A stretch of DNA of 46,676 nt from Bernardetia sp. (GTDB lineage Bacteria > Bacteroidota > Bacteroidia > Cytophagales > Bernardetiaceae): the NCBI RefSeq assembly GCF_020630935.1, contig NZ_JAHDIG010000038.1, positions 1-46,676 on the forward strand, written 5' to 3'. The translations under genes and the position numbers were made by a program. Below the pieces are notes generated by a model. That model saw only the letters and a list, made by a program, of their open reading frames with translations, ran no database searches and was not told where the DNA came from. Below, one piece after another: positions 1 through 8,599 of this stretch (the stretch's first letter is position 1; every line of letters starts with the position of its first letter).

Positions 1-515
1 TTAATTTTTTCTAGTATTTCTGGTACTGTTGCAGTAATATGCTTTTTATAATCTTCATAAGTTGAATTTATACTGTTATAGATTTCTTTATAATCATTTG
101 AAATAAATTTACTTTCTAAATATTCATCCATACCCTTTATATTCCCACTTTCTATCTCTTCAATATTCTCCTTGAGAATATCAAACTTCTTTTGTAAAGT
201 TTCTTCTAGCTGGTGCTTGAATTTTTTTATCATAGACACTCTGTTTCTTAAAAATTCTTCTTGAACACAAGAAGTAAGGATTATTCTGTCTTTTAAGCGA
301 CTAATGACTTCTATAAGTTTTTTTCTTTCTGTAATAGATATTTGATAGTAATCTAATAAAATACTTGTATCTAAAAATATAGGTTCATCACCCTGTAGCT
401 TTTCAACTCTTTCTAAATTTTCAGTATAAAGTTTTAAACCTTCATTTACAGATTTGATAGAATAATTAAGTTTAGAGCCAAACCATAAACTTTCTCCTAT
501 TTTATTTTCACTCAT
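1..515 (-). CDS. PIN-like domain protein (3' end outside window)
   Basis: The reading frame is open from an ATG at 515 to the window edge (171 codons, no stop), so the C-terminus is missing. Around residues 43-55 there is a hydrophobic strand ending in LDTSILLDYY, followed by a helix and the segment ILTSCVQEEFLRNR. This is the order seen in the PIN-like nuclease family Pfam calls PIN_8: first acidic residue in (L)DTN/S, later E in an EFxRNR-type helix. The remainder is a charged, coiled-coil-like helix, as in that family. PIN domains are metal-dependent RNases, but the activity here is inferred. The gene follows dnaE on the same strand with a 67-bp gap, so it could be read through from dnaE. 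It is too truncated to say whether it is intact or part of a conflict system. Confidence 0.7.
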   Translation of the reverse strand, partial: MSENKIGESLWFGSKLNYSIKSVNEGLKLYTENLERVEKLQGDEPIFLDTSILLDYYQISITERKKLIEVISRLKDRIILTSCVQEEFLRNRVSMIKKFKHQLEETLQKKFDILKENIEEIESGNIKGMDEYLESKFISNDYKEIYNSINSTYEDYKKHITATVPEILEKI

Positions 516-582
516 TTTATTTTTTAGTTTAATAGATAATGTCTTTTAAGAATAGTTTTATAATGCTTTTTTGATAAATATT

Positions 583-3500
583 TTACCCCACCTGACAAAC
601 CACACCCAACTGCTCAATATCTCTTACTAAATTACTACTGGGTTCTATCTGTAAGTGATGCGAAACCGTCTTGACAAAAGTACGCCCTTGCTGTGGTGCT
701 TGGTGGAAAAACTCCATTTTTATTTTGCAATCGCCAGCCTTGCAGTCATTGAAAAGATTTTCTAAATCCATTATGAGCGTTTCGTTGAGATTAAGCAAAT
801 TGATAGCAATGTTGATACTTGAAATCGGCTTTTGCTTTACATCACTCAAAAGTGAAATATTCTTGATTTTGAGTTCTACTTGGTCTGGATTTTTGTAGCG
901 TTCTTCCATTCTGCCTGTAATCAACAAAAATTCGCCCTGTACTAAAAAACCTTTGTAGTGGTCGTATTCTTTTCCAAAAAGAGCAAATTTGTAGTTACCA
1001 GAATAATCTTCTAGCGTAAAGAGTCCAAAATCTCGCCCAGAGGCTGTTTTTCGGTGAGCTACTTCGGTTATCATTCCTCCTACTTTAAGTTCTGCTCCTT
1101 TTCTTGCATTTTCTAGGTTAGCAAGTGTAGAAGTACAAGAAGTTTTCATTTCTATCTTGTACTGGTCTAGTGGGTGTCCAGAGATAAAGAAGCCAACAAC
1201 TTCTTTTTCCTTGTTGAGCTTATCTATTTCTGCCCAACGTTCTATTTCGGCAAGGCGAGGACGCATTACTTCCACTTTTCCATCTGCTCCTCCAAACATA
1301 GACACTTGTGCAGAGGCAGCTTCCTCTTTCTGTGCTTTTGAGTAGGCTAAAAGAAGCTCCAAATTTGTTTTTCCTGTATCCGTTTTGGCAAAAATTTGCG
1401 CTCTATGCACGTCATCAAAACAGTCAAGCCCTCCTGCAAAGGTTAAGGCTTCGAAGGTTCTTTTATTGATGACAGATAAATCCATTCGCTCCACAAAATT
1501 AAAAATATCATTGTATTTGCCATTTTCTTCTCTTTCTTTTATGATATGCGAAACGGCTGTCTCTCCTGCTCCTTTAATGGCTGCCAAACCAAAACGAATT
1601 TGTCCTTTATCATTCACACCAAAACGCTCACTACTTTCATTTACATCTGGTCCAAGAACAGGAACGCCAATGCGCTGTGCCTCATCAATGAAGAAAGTAA
1701 TTTTATCAATACTGCTAATGTTGTTGCTCAAAACGGCTGCCATATATTCGGCTGGATAATGTGCCTTTAAATAACCCGTTTGGAATGCCACCACAGAATA
1801 GGCTGCCGAGTGCGAACGGTTGAAACCGTAGGCAGCAAATTTTTCCATTACTTCAAAAACCTCTTCTGCTTTTTTCTTGTCTATGCCGTGTGTTTTCTTT
1901 GCTCCCTCTACAAAAATAGATTTTTGTTTTGCCATTTCTTCGGCTTTCTTCTTACCCATTGCACGACGCAAAATATCTGCACCACCAAGCGAATAGCCTC
2001 CCATAATCTGTGCTGCCTGCATAATCTGCTCTTGGTAAATCATAATTCCAAAAGTAGGCTCAAGAATGGGTTTCAAAAGTTCGTGAGGATATTCGACGGT
2101 TTCTCTGCCGTGTTTTCGGTCGATATAAGAAGGAATAAAATCCATCGGACCGGGACGATAAAGGGCATTCATTGCAATCAAATCTTCAATATTGGTAGGT
2201 TGAAGTTCTTTGAGATATTTACGCATTCCATCAGACTCAAACTGGAACGTTCCGACTGTGTCGCCACGCTGATAGAGTTCATACGCTTTTACATCATCTA
2301 TCGGAATTTCGTCTGGGTCAATCTTTACCCCATGATTTTTTTCAATTAAATCAATGGCATCTTTAATAATGGTCAGCGTTTTCAGACCCAAAAAGTCCAT
2401 TTTGAGCATTCCAGCATCTTCAACAACTTTTCCATCAAACTGTGTAATGAAAAGTTCGGCATCTTTGGCTGTCAAGACTGGGATATATTCGGTAATATCG
2501 TCTGGCGCAATGATAACACCTGCTGCGTGTGTACCTGTATTTCTGACTGAACCTTCCAAGACTTTTGCATTTTGGAGAACCTGTCCTTGCAAATCTTTTC
2601 CTCTAAAAATGCGCTCCAAATCTTCTACTTCTGCAAAGGCTTTGTCTAGTGTCGTACCAGGTTTTTCTGGAACAAGTTTGGCAATTCGGTTGGATTCATC
2701 TAAAGGAAGTTCCATCACACGAGCAACGTCTTTAATAGACATTTTGGCTGCCATCGTACCATAGGTTACAATTTGTGCTACTTGATTTCTTCCATATTTT
2801 TTAACCACATAATCAATAACTGACTGTCTTCCAACGTCGTCAAAATCCACGTCAATATCTGGCATCGATACACGTTCTGGATTCAAGAAACGCTCAAAAA
2901 GAAGGTTGTAATGAATAGGGTCAATGTTGGTAATTCCGATACAGTAAGCTACCACAGAACCTGCTGCCGAATTATGCACCAAAAATGATGAAGTCAGATA
3001 ATTATGTTCTTCCTCTACCTCAAAATCATAGACTAAGGTTTGGTTAGGAACAGTTTCGATGCTTCGTATTTTGAGTAAAAAACCATCGTGCGTTTCATTT
3101 TTTATAGGTTCATAAATGTAGTTCGCCTTTGCTTTCGCTTTACCTATGCGTTTATCTTTTGGAATAGTTACGTAATAAGCTATTTTAATATTTTTGAAGG
3201 CTTCTCTTTTTTCTATTCTATTATCTACTCCCAAGGAGGCAGGAATACCAATACGCCAACACAAAAAACGCACTTGGTCAGCTAATTTTCTTGAAACAGT
3301 TGTAAATTTGAATTTATACTCATCTTCATGTCCATCTGCTGCACAATATCCACTTAAAAATGCTGCTACATTTTCTTCTTTTGCAGATAAAATAAAATTA
3401 GGAACGTATTTAGTCGCTGAATTAAATTCATATTCATCATACAACTTCTTAAAAAGTAAATAAATAGGCTTACTATTTACTGAAAGTTGAATCAACTTTC

Positions 3501-6012
3501 TAGTTTTTGAATGATTTTCACTTACTTCGCAGCCTATTTCCTCAAACTTATTTTTTACAAAATTCAGACTTGCCTTTTCGTTTTGGTGAAAGGCAAATCC
3601 AATCATTGGACGTTCATTTTTTCGTATCCATCCATCTCCTGTAAAAATTCCGAATATCTTATACCAATCTTTATCTAAAGTAATTTTTCGTTGCTGTGGT
3701 TTTGTTCGTTGAATAGTATTGCAAAGTGTATTCTGAACATCGTGATAAATGGTTTTATCATCAAAATGCAAATCATTTAGATGTGAATTATCACACAAGT
3801 CAGCTAAGTCAAACTCCTTTACTTCTTCAACTTTTACTTTTGGTTTGGGTACAAAAAGCCAGTCGTGTTCTGAAATATCTTGTGCTTGTCTCCACTTTAA
3901 ATTACCTGTTGGACGTGGTTTTGACCTTGACTTTTTAGTGCTTTCTGCCCAGTTTTCGTAGTTTTTTGGAAAAACTTGTGCTTCTGATAGAATTTTATGG
4001 TCTTTGGTAAGTGTAATACCATGCGTTTCTCCGTAATAGGTTTTTATGTTGATTAATTCCTCTTTATTGTTGGTAGGATAAACGAACGTATTTTTTACTC
4101 TTCTAATTTTTCCACTCTCTGTAATTACTCTATCTCCAATCTGGACATCACAAATATTTTTAGTCGTTCCATCGTGCATTACCACTTTTGCATCAGCTGT
4201 CAAGCAACCACGCCCCGGCCCTACGGCAACGCCAATCTTACGAGCTTCATTGATGAAATCTTGTACAATCAAGAAGTATCCAGGGAAACCCATATCCTTC
4301 ATAATTTTGAGTTCGTGGTCTATGCGTTCCTTAATGGCTGGAGTAACTTCTTTATAACGCTGTTTTGCACCTTCATACGCCAAGTGAGCCAAAAAAGCAT
4401 CTTCATCTGCAAATTCTGATGGAATTTCATATTTTGGAAGAAGAATATCACGCTTGAGTTTGATAGGCTCTATTTTTTCAGTTATTTCTATCGTAGTTTC
4501 GATGGCTTCTGGCAAATCTGCAAAAAGTTGGTTCATCTCTTCAGCAGATTTGAAATAAAACTCATGGTTTGGAAAACCAAAACGATAGCCACGCCCACGC
4601 CCTACAGGTGTACTTTTCGGAATACCATCTTTCACACACAAAAGCGTATCGTGTGCATCAGCATCGTCTTTTTTGAGGTAAAAACAATCGTTAGAAGCAA
4701 AATATTTTACATCGTATTTATCTGCCCATCCCAATAAAACTTCATTTACACGCTCTTCTTCTTCTAGTCCGTGGCGTTGGAGTTGAATATAAAAATCATC
4801 TCTAAATTCTTCTAACCACCATTGAAACGCCTCTTCTGCTTGCAATTCGCCTTCATTCAAAATCAAATTTGGAATTTCTGCTCCTAATCCTCCTGTTGTA
4901 GCAATTACGTTTTCCTTATATTTTACAACAAGTTCTCTATCAATACGTGGATAGCCTGCATAATAGCCCTCTACATAGCCATAGGAACACATTTTGGCAA
5001 GATTGTGATAGCCTGCTTGATTTTTGGCTAAGAACACTTGTTTGGTTCTTCGGTCTGGATTGTCTTTGGTAAACTTATGTTTGTGTCTGTCTTCTGTAAG
5101 ATAAAGTTCTGCTCCAATAATGACTTTTATTCCTAACTTTTCCCCTTCCCCAACAGCATAAAAAGCTCCATGCATATTTCCAGTGTCCGTAATTGCTACG
5201 GCTGGCATTTCCATTTCTTTTGCTTTACTAACTATTTTTTTTACGTTTGCCGTACTCTGCAATATCGAAAACTGTGAATGTGTGTGCAAATGCACAAAAG
5301 GCAAAATTTCATCTAGCTTTCTGTCTTTTTTTAGTCGGTCGCTGGCTTTGCTTTTTTTCTGAATCTGTTGGAAATTCGCCTCATCAAGCTCTGGAGCTTC
5401 ATAAACCACCATCTCTGGCGTAATATCTTCAACTGTCGGAACAACTTTATTTTGTAAAAGTCCGAAAAAACATTTTGCTGTTGCATCTACATCATAGGCT
5501 GCATCGTGAGCATCGGCAAATGGAACTCCGAAAAGTTTGGTGTGAAGTTCTGTAAGTGTTGGCCACTTGTAGCGTCCTCCTCTTCCCCCTGGAATGGCTA
5601 CAAAATCTACAGAAGTGAGTTTTGTACAGAGCGTTTCCTTCTCCATAAAGCCACGCTCAATACTCTCACGATAAAACTCTGCTCCCATTACACTCACATC
5701 AAACTCTACATTGTGTCCGATAAGAACATCAGCTTTGTCGTAGTCGTCTGCAAATTTATTTAGTACATCAGAAAGAGGTTTGCCTTCGTCTTGCGCCCTT
5801 TTGGTAGAAATTCCGTGAACTTTCTCTGCATTGAAGGGAATGGTAAAGCCGTCTGGATAAACGATGTGATTTTGAGCAGAAAGTAGATTTCCCTTGTTGT
5901 CGTGCAACTGCCAAGCAATCTGAACCAAGCGAGGCCAGTTGTCAGAGTCTGTAACAGGAGCATTGAAGTTTTTAGGAAGCCCAGTAGTTTCGGTATCGAA
6001 GATGAGGTACAT
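583..6012 (-). CDS. dnaE: DNA polymerase III alpha subunit with N-terminal exonuclease, interrupted by an intein
   Basis: This is the replicative polymerase catalytic subunit, 1809 residues as translated and 1397 after removing the 412-residue intein. Residues 1-185 form a DEDDh proofreading exonuclease (IFDTETTGLP, then GHNVEFD, then HDAAYDVD). A PHP domain starts near residue 237 (HLHTHSQFS, DTGNMHG). The palm carries the catalytic aspartates in MPDIDVDFDD near residue 1050, and an OB-fold segment lies near residue 1640. The intein sits between GPGRG and SAAGS in the PHP/palm region. A fused exonuclease is the PolC-like solution seen in some Bacteroidota DnaE proteins, so no separate DnaQ is required for proofreading. 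The start is supported because the DEDD motif begins five residues after this ATG. Only weak promoter-like sequence is visible upstream. Confidence 0.97.
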   Translation of the reverse strand: MYLIFDTETTGLPKNFNAPVTDSDNWPRLVQIAWQLHDNKGNLLSAQNHIVYPDGFTIPFNAEKVHGISTKRAQDEGKPLSDVLNKFADDYDKADVLIGHNVEFDVSVMGAEFYRESIERGFMEKETLCTKLTSVDFVAIPGGRGGRYKWPTLTELHTKLFGVPFADAHDAAYDVDATAKCFFGLLQNKVVPTVEDITPEMVVYEAPELDEANFQQIQKKSKASDRLKKDRKLDEILPFVHLHTHSQFSILQSTANVKKIVSKAKEMEMPAVAITDTGNMHGAFYAVGEGEKLGIKVIIGAELYLTEDRHKHKFTKDNPDRRTKQVFLAKNQAGYHNLAKMCSYGYVEGYYAGYPRIDRELVVKYKENVIATTGGLGAEIPNLILNEGELQAEEAFQWWLEEFRDDFYIQLQRHGLEEEERVNEVLLGWADKYDVKYFASNDCFYLKKDDADAHDTLLCVKDGIPKSTPVGRGRGYRFGFPNHEFYFKSAEEMNQLFADLPEAIETTIEITEKIEPIKLKRDILLPKYEIPSEFADEDAFLAHLAYEGAKQRYKEVTPAIKERIDHELKIMKDMGFPGYFLIVQDFINEARKIGVAVGPGRGCLTADAKVVMHDGTTKNICDVQIGDRVITESGKIRRVKNTFVYPTNNKEELINIKTYYGETHGITLTKDHKILSEAQVFPKNYENWAESTKKSRSKPRPTGNLKWRQAQDISEHDWLFVPKPKVKVEEVKEFDLADLCDNSHLNDLHFDDKTIYHDVQNTLCNTIQRTKPQQRKITLDKDWYKIFGIFTGDGWIRKNERPMIGFAFHQNEKASLNFVKNKFEEIGCEVSENHSKTRKLIQLSVNSKPIYLLFKKLYDEYEFNSATKYVPNFILSAKEENVAAFLSGYCAADGHEDEYKFKFTTVSRKLADQVRFLCWRIGIPASLGVDNRIEKREAFKNIKIAYYVTIPKDKRIGKAKAKANYIYEPIKNETHDGFLLKIRSIETVPNQTLVYDFEVEEEHNYLTSSFLVHNSAAGSVVAYCIGITNIDPIHYNLLFERFLNPERVSMPDIDVDFDDVGRQSVIDYVVKKYGRNQVAQIVTYGTMAAKMSIKDVARVMELPLDESNRIAKLVPEKPGTTLDKAFAEVEDLERIFRGKDLQGQVLQNAKVLEGSVRNTGTHAAGVIIAPDDITEYIPVLTAKDAELFITQFDGKVVEDAGMLKMDFLGLKTLTIIKDAIDLIEKNHGVKIDPDEIPIDDVKAYELYQRGDTVGTFQFESDGMRKYLKELQPTNIEDLIAMNALYRPGPMDFIPSYIDRKHGRETVEYPHELLKPILEPTFGIMIYQEQIMQAAQIMGGYSLGGADILRRAMGKKKAEEMAKQKSIFVEGAKKTHGIDKKKAEEVFEVMEKFAAYGFNRSHSAAYSVVAFQTGYLKAHYPAEYMAAVLSNNISSIDKITFFIDEAQRIGVPVLGPDVNESSERFGVNDKGQIRFGLAAIKGAGETAVSHIIKEREENGKYNDIFNFVERMDLSVINKRTFEALTFAGGLDCFDDVHRAQIFAKTDTGKTNLELLLAYSKAQKEEAASAQVSMFGGADGKVEVMRPRLAEIERWAEIDKLNKEKEVVGFFISGHPLDQYKIEMKTSCTSTLANLENARKGAELKVGGMITEVAHRKTASGRDFGLFTLEDYSGNYKFALFGKEYDHYKGFLVQGEFLLITGRMEERYKNPDQVELKIKNISLLSDVKQKPISSINIAINLLNLNETLIMDLENLFNDCKAGDCKIKMEFFHQAPQQGRTFVKTVSHHLQIEPSSNLVRDIEQLGVVCQVG
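2971..4206 (-). other. Intein in DnaE with LAGLIDADG homing endonuclease
   Basis: This is a 412-residue in-frame insertion (residues 603-1014 of the precursor). It starts with Cys (CLTADAKVVMHDGTT, block A) and ends in FLVHN, followed by the +1 Ser of the extein. Block B is visible as GITLTKDH (TxxH), and blocks F/G as VYDFEVEEEHNYLTSSFLVHN. Two dodecapeptide motifs, KIFGIFTGDGW and AFLSGYCAADGH, mark a LAGLIDADG (DOD) endonuclease between the splicing blocks. All residues normally required for splicing are present: Cys1, the block B His, penultimate His, terminal Asn and +1 Ser. It should therefore splice, and the endonuclease motifs keep their acidic residues, so homing may still work. Removing it restores GPGRGSAAGS, a highly conserved DnaE sequence. 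Confidence 0.95.
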
Positions 6013-6029
6013 AGAGAATAGAGTTTATC

Positions 6030-6047
6030 GTTGGTGGGGACACCAAC
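6030..6047. repeat. Perfect 7-bp inverted repeat in dnaE upstream region
   Basis: GTTGGTG and CACCAAC are separated by GGGA, 18 bp before the dnaE start on the minus strand, so the hairpin would form in the dnaE 5' leader. The flanking GACACCAACAA (6039-6049) recurs at 39336-39346, which suggests part of a dispersed intergenic repeat rather than a dedicated operator. Function unknown. Confidence 0.5.
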
Positions 6048-6094
6048 AATGGCAAATGATAATTATCTCGTTTTTCTCTACGAATTTACGAAAA

Positions 6095-6119
6095 AATATG
6101 CTTATTTTGTTAGCATATT
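6095..6119. promoter_or_regulatory. Perfect 8-bp palindrome upstream of a small secreted-protein gene
   Basis: AATATGCT and AGCATATT flank a 9-bp TATTTTGTT spacer, 34 bp before the ATG of the plus-strand gene at 6154. The position near the expected promoter and the dyad symmetry fit an operator, but a chance AT-rich palindrome is possible. Confidence 0.3.
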
Positions 6120-6153
6120 CAGATGTTTTTAGAAATTATAATTCTTTCAGTCT

Positions 6154-6666
6154 ATGAAAAAAATAGTAGTAGTGCTTTCGCTTTTATTGGTAGTGTTTTC
6201 AGCTTTTACTCTAAAAGAATATAGCAAAAAAGAAATTGATGAAATTACAAATGCAATAGATTATAACTCTTCTTTACGTCCACAGATTTTAGATGCCAAT
6301 GATGTTTATGAAACTGCTTTTGATGGAGGTGGTAAAATAAATTTACATTGGAAACAAGATAATATCAAAAAGATATACAGAGAAATTGGAACTTCATATG
6401 GAAGGTTATCTACAATTTTCTATTTTGATGATAATAAAATTATCAAAATCATTGAAATTGAAGAAGATTTTGAGTTTGACCAAGATATGAATATAGAATA
6501 TGAGAAAGGTGTAAGTGAAGTTTTCAAAGAAGAGATTTATGTTTTTGATTACGAAAATAAAAGCATCCAAATACTCAAAACTGGAAAGCGAAAAGTATCT
6601 AATCAAAGGTCTATTTCTGAATATTATCAAGTAGCCAACTTCATCCTAGAAAAAGCAAAGAATTAA
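6154..6666 (+). CDS. Secreted protein of unknown function
   Basis: This is a 170-residue protein with a typical Sec signal (MKKIVVVLSLLLVVFSAFT) and no lipobox cysteine, so it is probably periplasmic or exported. The rest is rich in charged residues and short beta-strand-like stretches (for example LSTIFYFDDNKIIKIIEIEED), consistent with a small beta-rich envelope protein. I do not recognise a family. It is monocistronic: dnaE diverges upstream and the next gene faces it. A dyad at 6095-6119 may regulate it. The start is clear because the signal peptide begins directly at this ATG. Confidence 0.75.
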   Translation: MKKIVVVLSLLLVVFSAFTLKEYSKKEIDEITNAIDYNSSLRPQILDANDVYETAFDGGGKINLHWKQDNIKKIYREIGTSYGRLSTIFYFDDNKIIKIIEIEEDFEFDQDMNIEYEKGVSEVFKEEIYVFDYENKSIQILKTGKRKVSNQRSISEYYQVANFILEKAKN

Positions 6667-6773
6667 ACAGGTTTATAGCTATTAGAGTGTTTTATAAATT
6701 CAAATTTTTCTAGCTCTTCATAAGTTGGGTAAATAACTTCTCTACTTTCAAATATTTCAAAAAATACTTCTTT
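6663..6773 (-). pseudogene. Possible remnant of an RND permease C-terminus
   Basis: On the minus strand 36 codons are open down to a TAA that overlaps the stop of the facing gene. The peptide contains REVIYPTYEELEKF, resembling GEVVYPTSEEVEPA near the C-terminus of the RND permease at 8600-11821. Just upstream, across a run of eight T on this strand, another frame reads GISLVALIVFFIKR, a membrane-like segment. There is no start and there are stops in all joined frames, so if real it is a decayed fragment. The evidence is a single short similarity. Confidence 0.25.
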
Positions 6774-6889
6774 TTATAAAAAAAACAATCAGTGCAACAA
6801 GTGAAATACCATAACTTTCAGAATGATAGTAATAATATAGCTATTGAGTATGAATGTTGGGAGGTAAACCTTGTTAGTTTTTGTTATTA

Positions 6890-7618
6890 TTAAAACGAAA
6901 TTTCTTCACTCAATACTTGTCGCCAAATTGGTTGTATTATATCAGACTTAGAGGGATATAATTCCTCGTTAAACTCCAGTTTTATACTTTTTTGGTTGTC
7001 TAAATTCGTTATCGTTATGTATTGGTTACAGCCATACTCAAAAGTGTATATAGGTTGATATGTATTCTCTTGTAACTTATACAATGTTGAATTATAACAT
7101 TTTCCACCACATCCACAGTATTGAAAATCATAATAAAGGTCATTCTCAAAACACATTATCATAGAACGCTGATTTAGAATGACCTTTTTCACGGTGTCCT
7201 CTTCCAATACAAACGCTGTATATTTAGCACTGAAATAATTTGGTACGTAATAAATCAACTGACTACTATCACAACTATATGAGTAGGAAACCTCAGATTT
7301 TGGATCAATCTCATAGCCTTTTTGCAAAGTAGAGTCTTGAACTATTTCTTTCCAAGAATTATTTTTTGACGATACATAAAAAGCAATATCTTGATATTCA
7401 TAGCCACCATTATAGCGATATACTGCATAATAAGTCTGATGAGTTGTGTCTATAATTAAACTTCCTATATCCATACCGTCATTGGTATAATATAATTTAG
7501 TTTGTTTGCTATTGAGCATTTTTCTAATCATCTGTATGTTGTCTCCTTTACGAATATCTTGTGCAAATGATAAATGAATAAAAAAAGACAGACAATAAAT
7601 TACAAAAAATATCTTCAT
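6890..7618 (-). CDS. Secreted protein of unknown function
   Basis: This 242-residue protein has a signal peptide (MKIFFVIYCLSFFIHLSFA, cleavage likely before QD). The mature part looks beta-rich, with a cysteine cluster YCGCGGKCY near residue 165 and further cysteines that could form disulfides or bind metal. I do not recognise a family. It lies 27 bp downstream of another secreted-protein gene on the same strand, and both follow the RND permease closely, so it is probably the last gene of that transcript. Whether it has any role in efflux is unknown; co-transcription is inferred from spacing only. Confidence 0.75.
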   Translation of the reverse strand: MKIFFVIYCLSFFIHLSFAQDIRKGDNIQMIRKMLNSKQTKLYYTNDGMDIGSLIIDTTHQTYYAVYRYNGGYEYQDIAFYVSSKNNSWKEIVQDSTLQKGYEIDPKSEVSYSYSCDSSQLIYYVPNYFSAKYTAFVLEEDTVKKVILNQRSMIMCFENDLYYDFQYCGCGGKCYNSTLYKLQENTYQPIYTFEYGCNQYITITNLDNQKSIKLEFNEELYPSKSDIIQPIWRQVLSEEISF

Positions 7619-7645
7619 ACAGCTTCATAAGTTTCCTTACGCCCC

Positions 7646-8569
7646 TTATTTTGTTTGTTTCTCCATGTGTTCTATCCATTCATTTAAAACATCTAGTTTC
7701 TTTCCAGATAAAGTTTTTCTCACTTTCTCTATTTCCAATTTGAATAACTGATAAAATAGTTTTTGATTTTCTTTTTGTAGCAATAAGAACTCTTGCTGCT
7801 GCTCACTCAAATTATTTTCTTTTGAAAAAACAGGTTGATACTCTTCTTTTTCTTTATTCCACTCAAAACTGATTTTTACAGTTTTTTCAAATAATATTAT
7901 GGATGATAGTTCTCTAGTTTCACTTTTATAAGGAAGATAAAATTTACTCTCTATAATAGCATCAATCTCACCAGAAGAGTGAGTGTAAAATTGAGTATGC
8001 AAATCAAAATTTAGATAAAGAATACTTCCTGAACTTACCCAATGCTTTCCTCCTAAAGTTAAAACCTTTTTGAATCCACTTTGAGTAAATCTATAAAATA
8101 AATACTCATCAACATACATGCCTGTGCCACTCCCATGACGATGTTTTACTCTAATTAGTGGTGTATCTTGGATGATATTAATACCATAATCTAAATCTAG
8201 ACTATTACCTAAAGTAATATCTTCCCTGTAAATTAGAAACCATTGATTATTGATTTTATCAAAAGTCAAAATTTCAGACTCCCACACATATCCCATGAAA
8301 ATAATTAACTCATTGTCTTTATCTGCATCAAAATTATCATAAAGAACTACTAAAGCTCCAAATACTGAATCTTTCTTTTGATTTGTATAACCAACTATTT
8401 CTTTTGATAATTGCTGAGTTATTTGCTCATGTTCTTCTACATTCTCTGCATACTCTTCAAATTTTAGAACACTAATTTTGTGTATCAAACTATCAGAAAT
8501 AGGGATATTTTGTGCCTTTAGAGACAAACTAATGAGGAGAAATAACGCTATGATAAATATGTTTTTCAT
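7646..8569 (-). CDS. Secreted protein with a calcium-loop-like motif
   Basis: This 307-residue protein starts with a signal peptide (MKNIFIIALFLLISLSLKAQ). Near residue 75 it has ALVVLYDNFDADKDNELII, where DADKDNE resembles the acidic calcium loops of FG-GAP/EF-hand-like repeats. Proteins with one such loop in a beta-propeller-like setting are common in Bacteroidota exported proteins, but only one copy is obvious here. The last 80 residues are helical and charged. It starts 30 bp after the RND permease stop, so it is probably in the same transcript, and the next secreted protein follows after 27 bp. No specific function can be assigned. Confidence 0.75.
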   Translation of the reverse strand: MKNIFIIALFLLISLSLKAQNIPISDSLIHKISVLKFEEYAENVEEHEQITQQLSKEIVGYTNQKKDSVFGALVVLYDNFDADKDNELIIFMGYVWESEILTFDKINNQWFLIYREDITLGNSLDLDYGINIIQDTPLIRVKHRHGSGTGMYVDEYLFYRFTQSGFKKVLTLGGKHWVSSGSILYLNFDLHTQFYTHSSGEIDAIIESKFYLPYKSETRELSSIILFEKTVKISFEWNKEKEEYQPVFSKENNLSEQQQEFLLLQKENQKLFYQLFKLEIEKVRKTLSGKKLDVLNEWIEHMEKQTK

Positions 8570-8599
8570 AAGAGTAATTTACTAAATATTTGAAACAAA

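Noticed and set aside
1780-2349. 189-codon plus-strand open frame inside dnaE
   Set aside because: It is antisense to conserved DnaE palm sequence and has no protein-like motif; a shadow frame.
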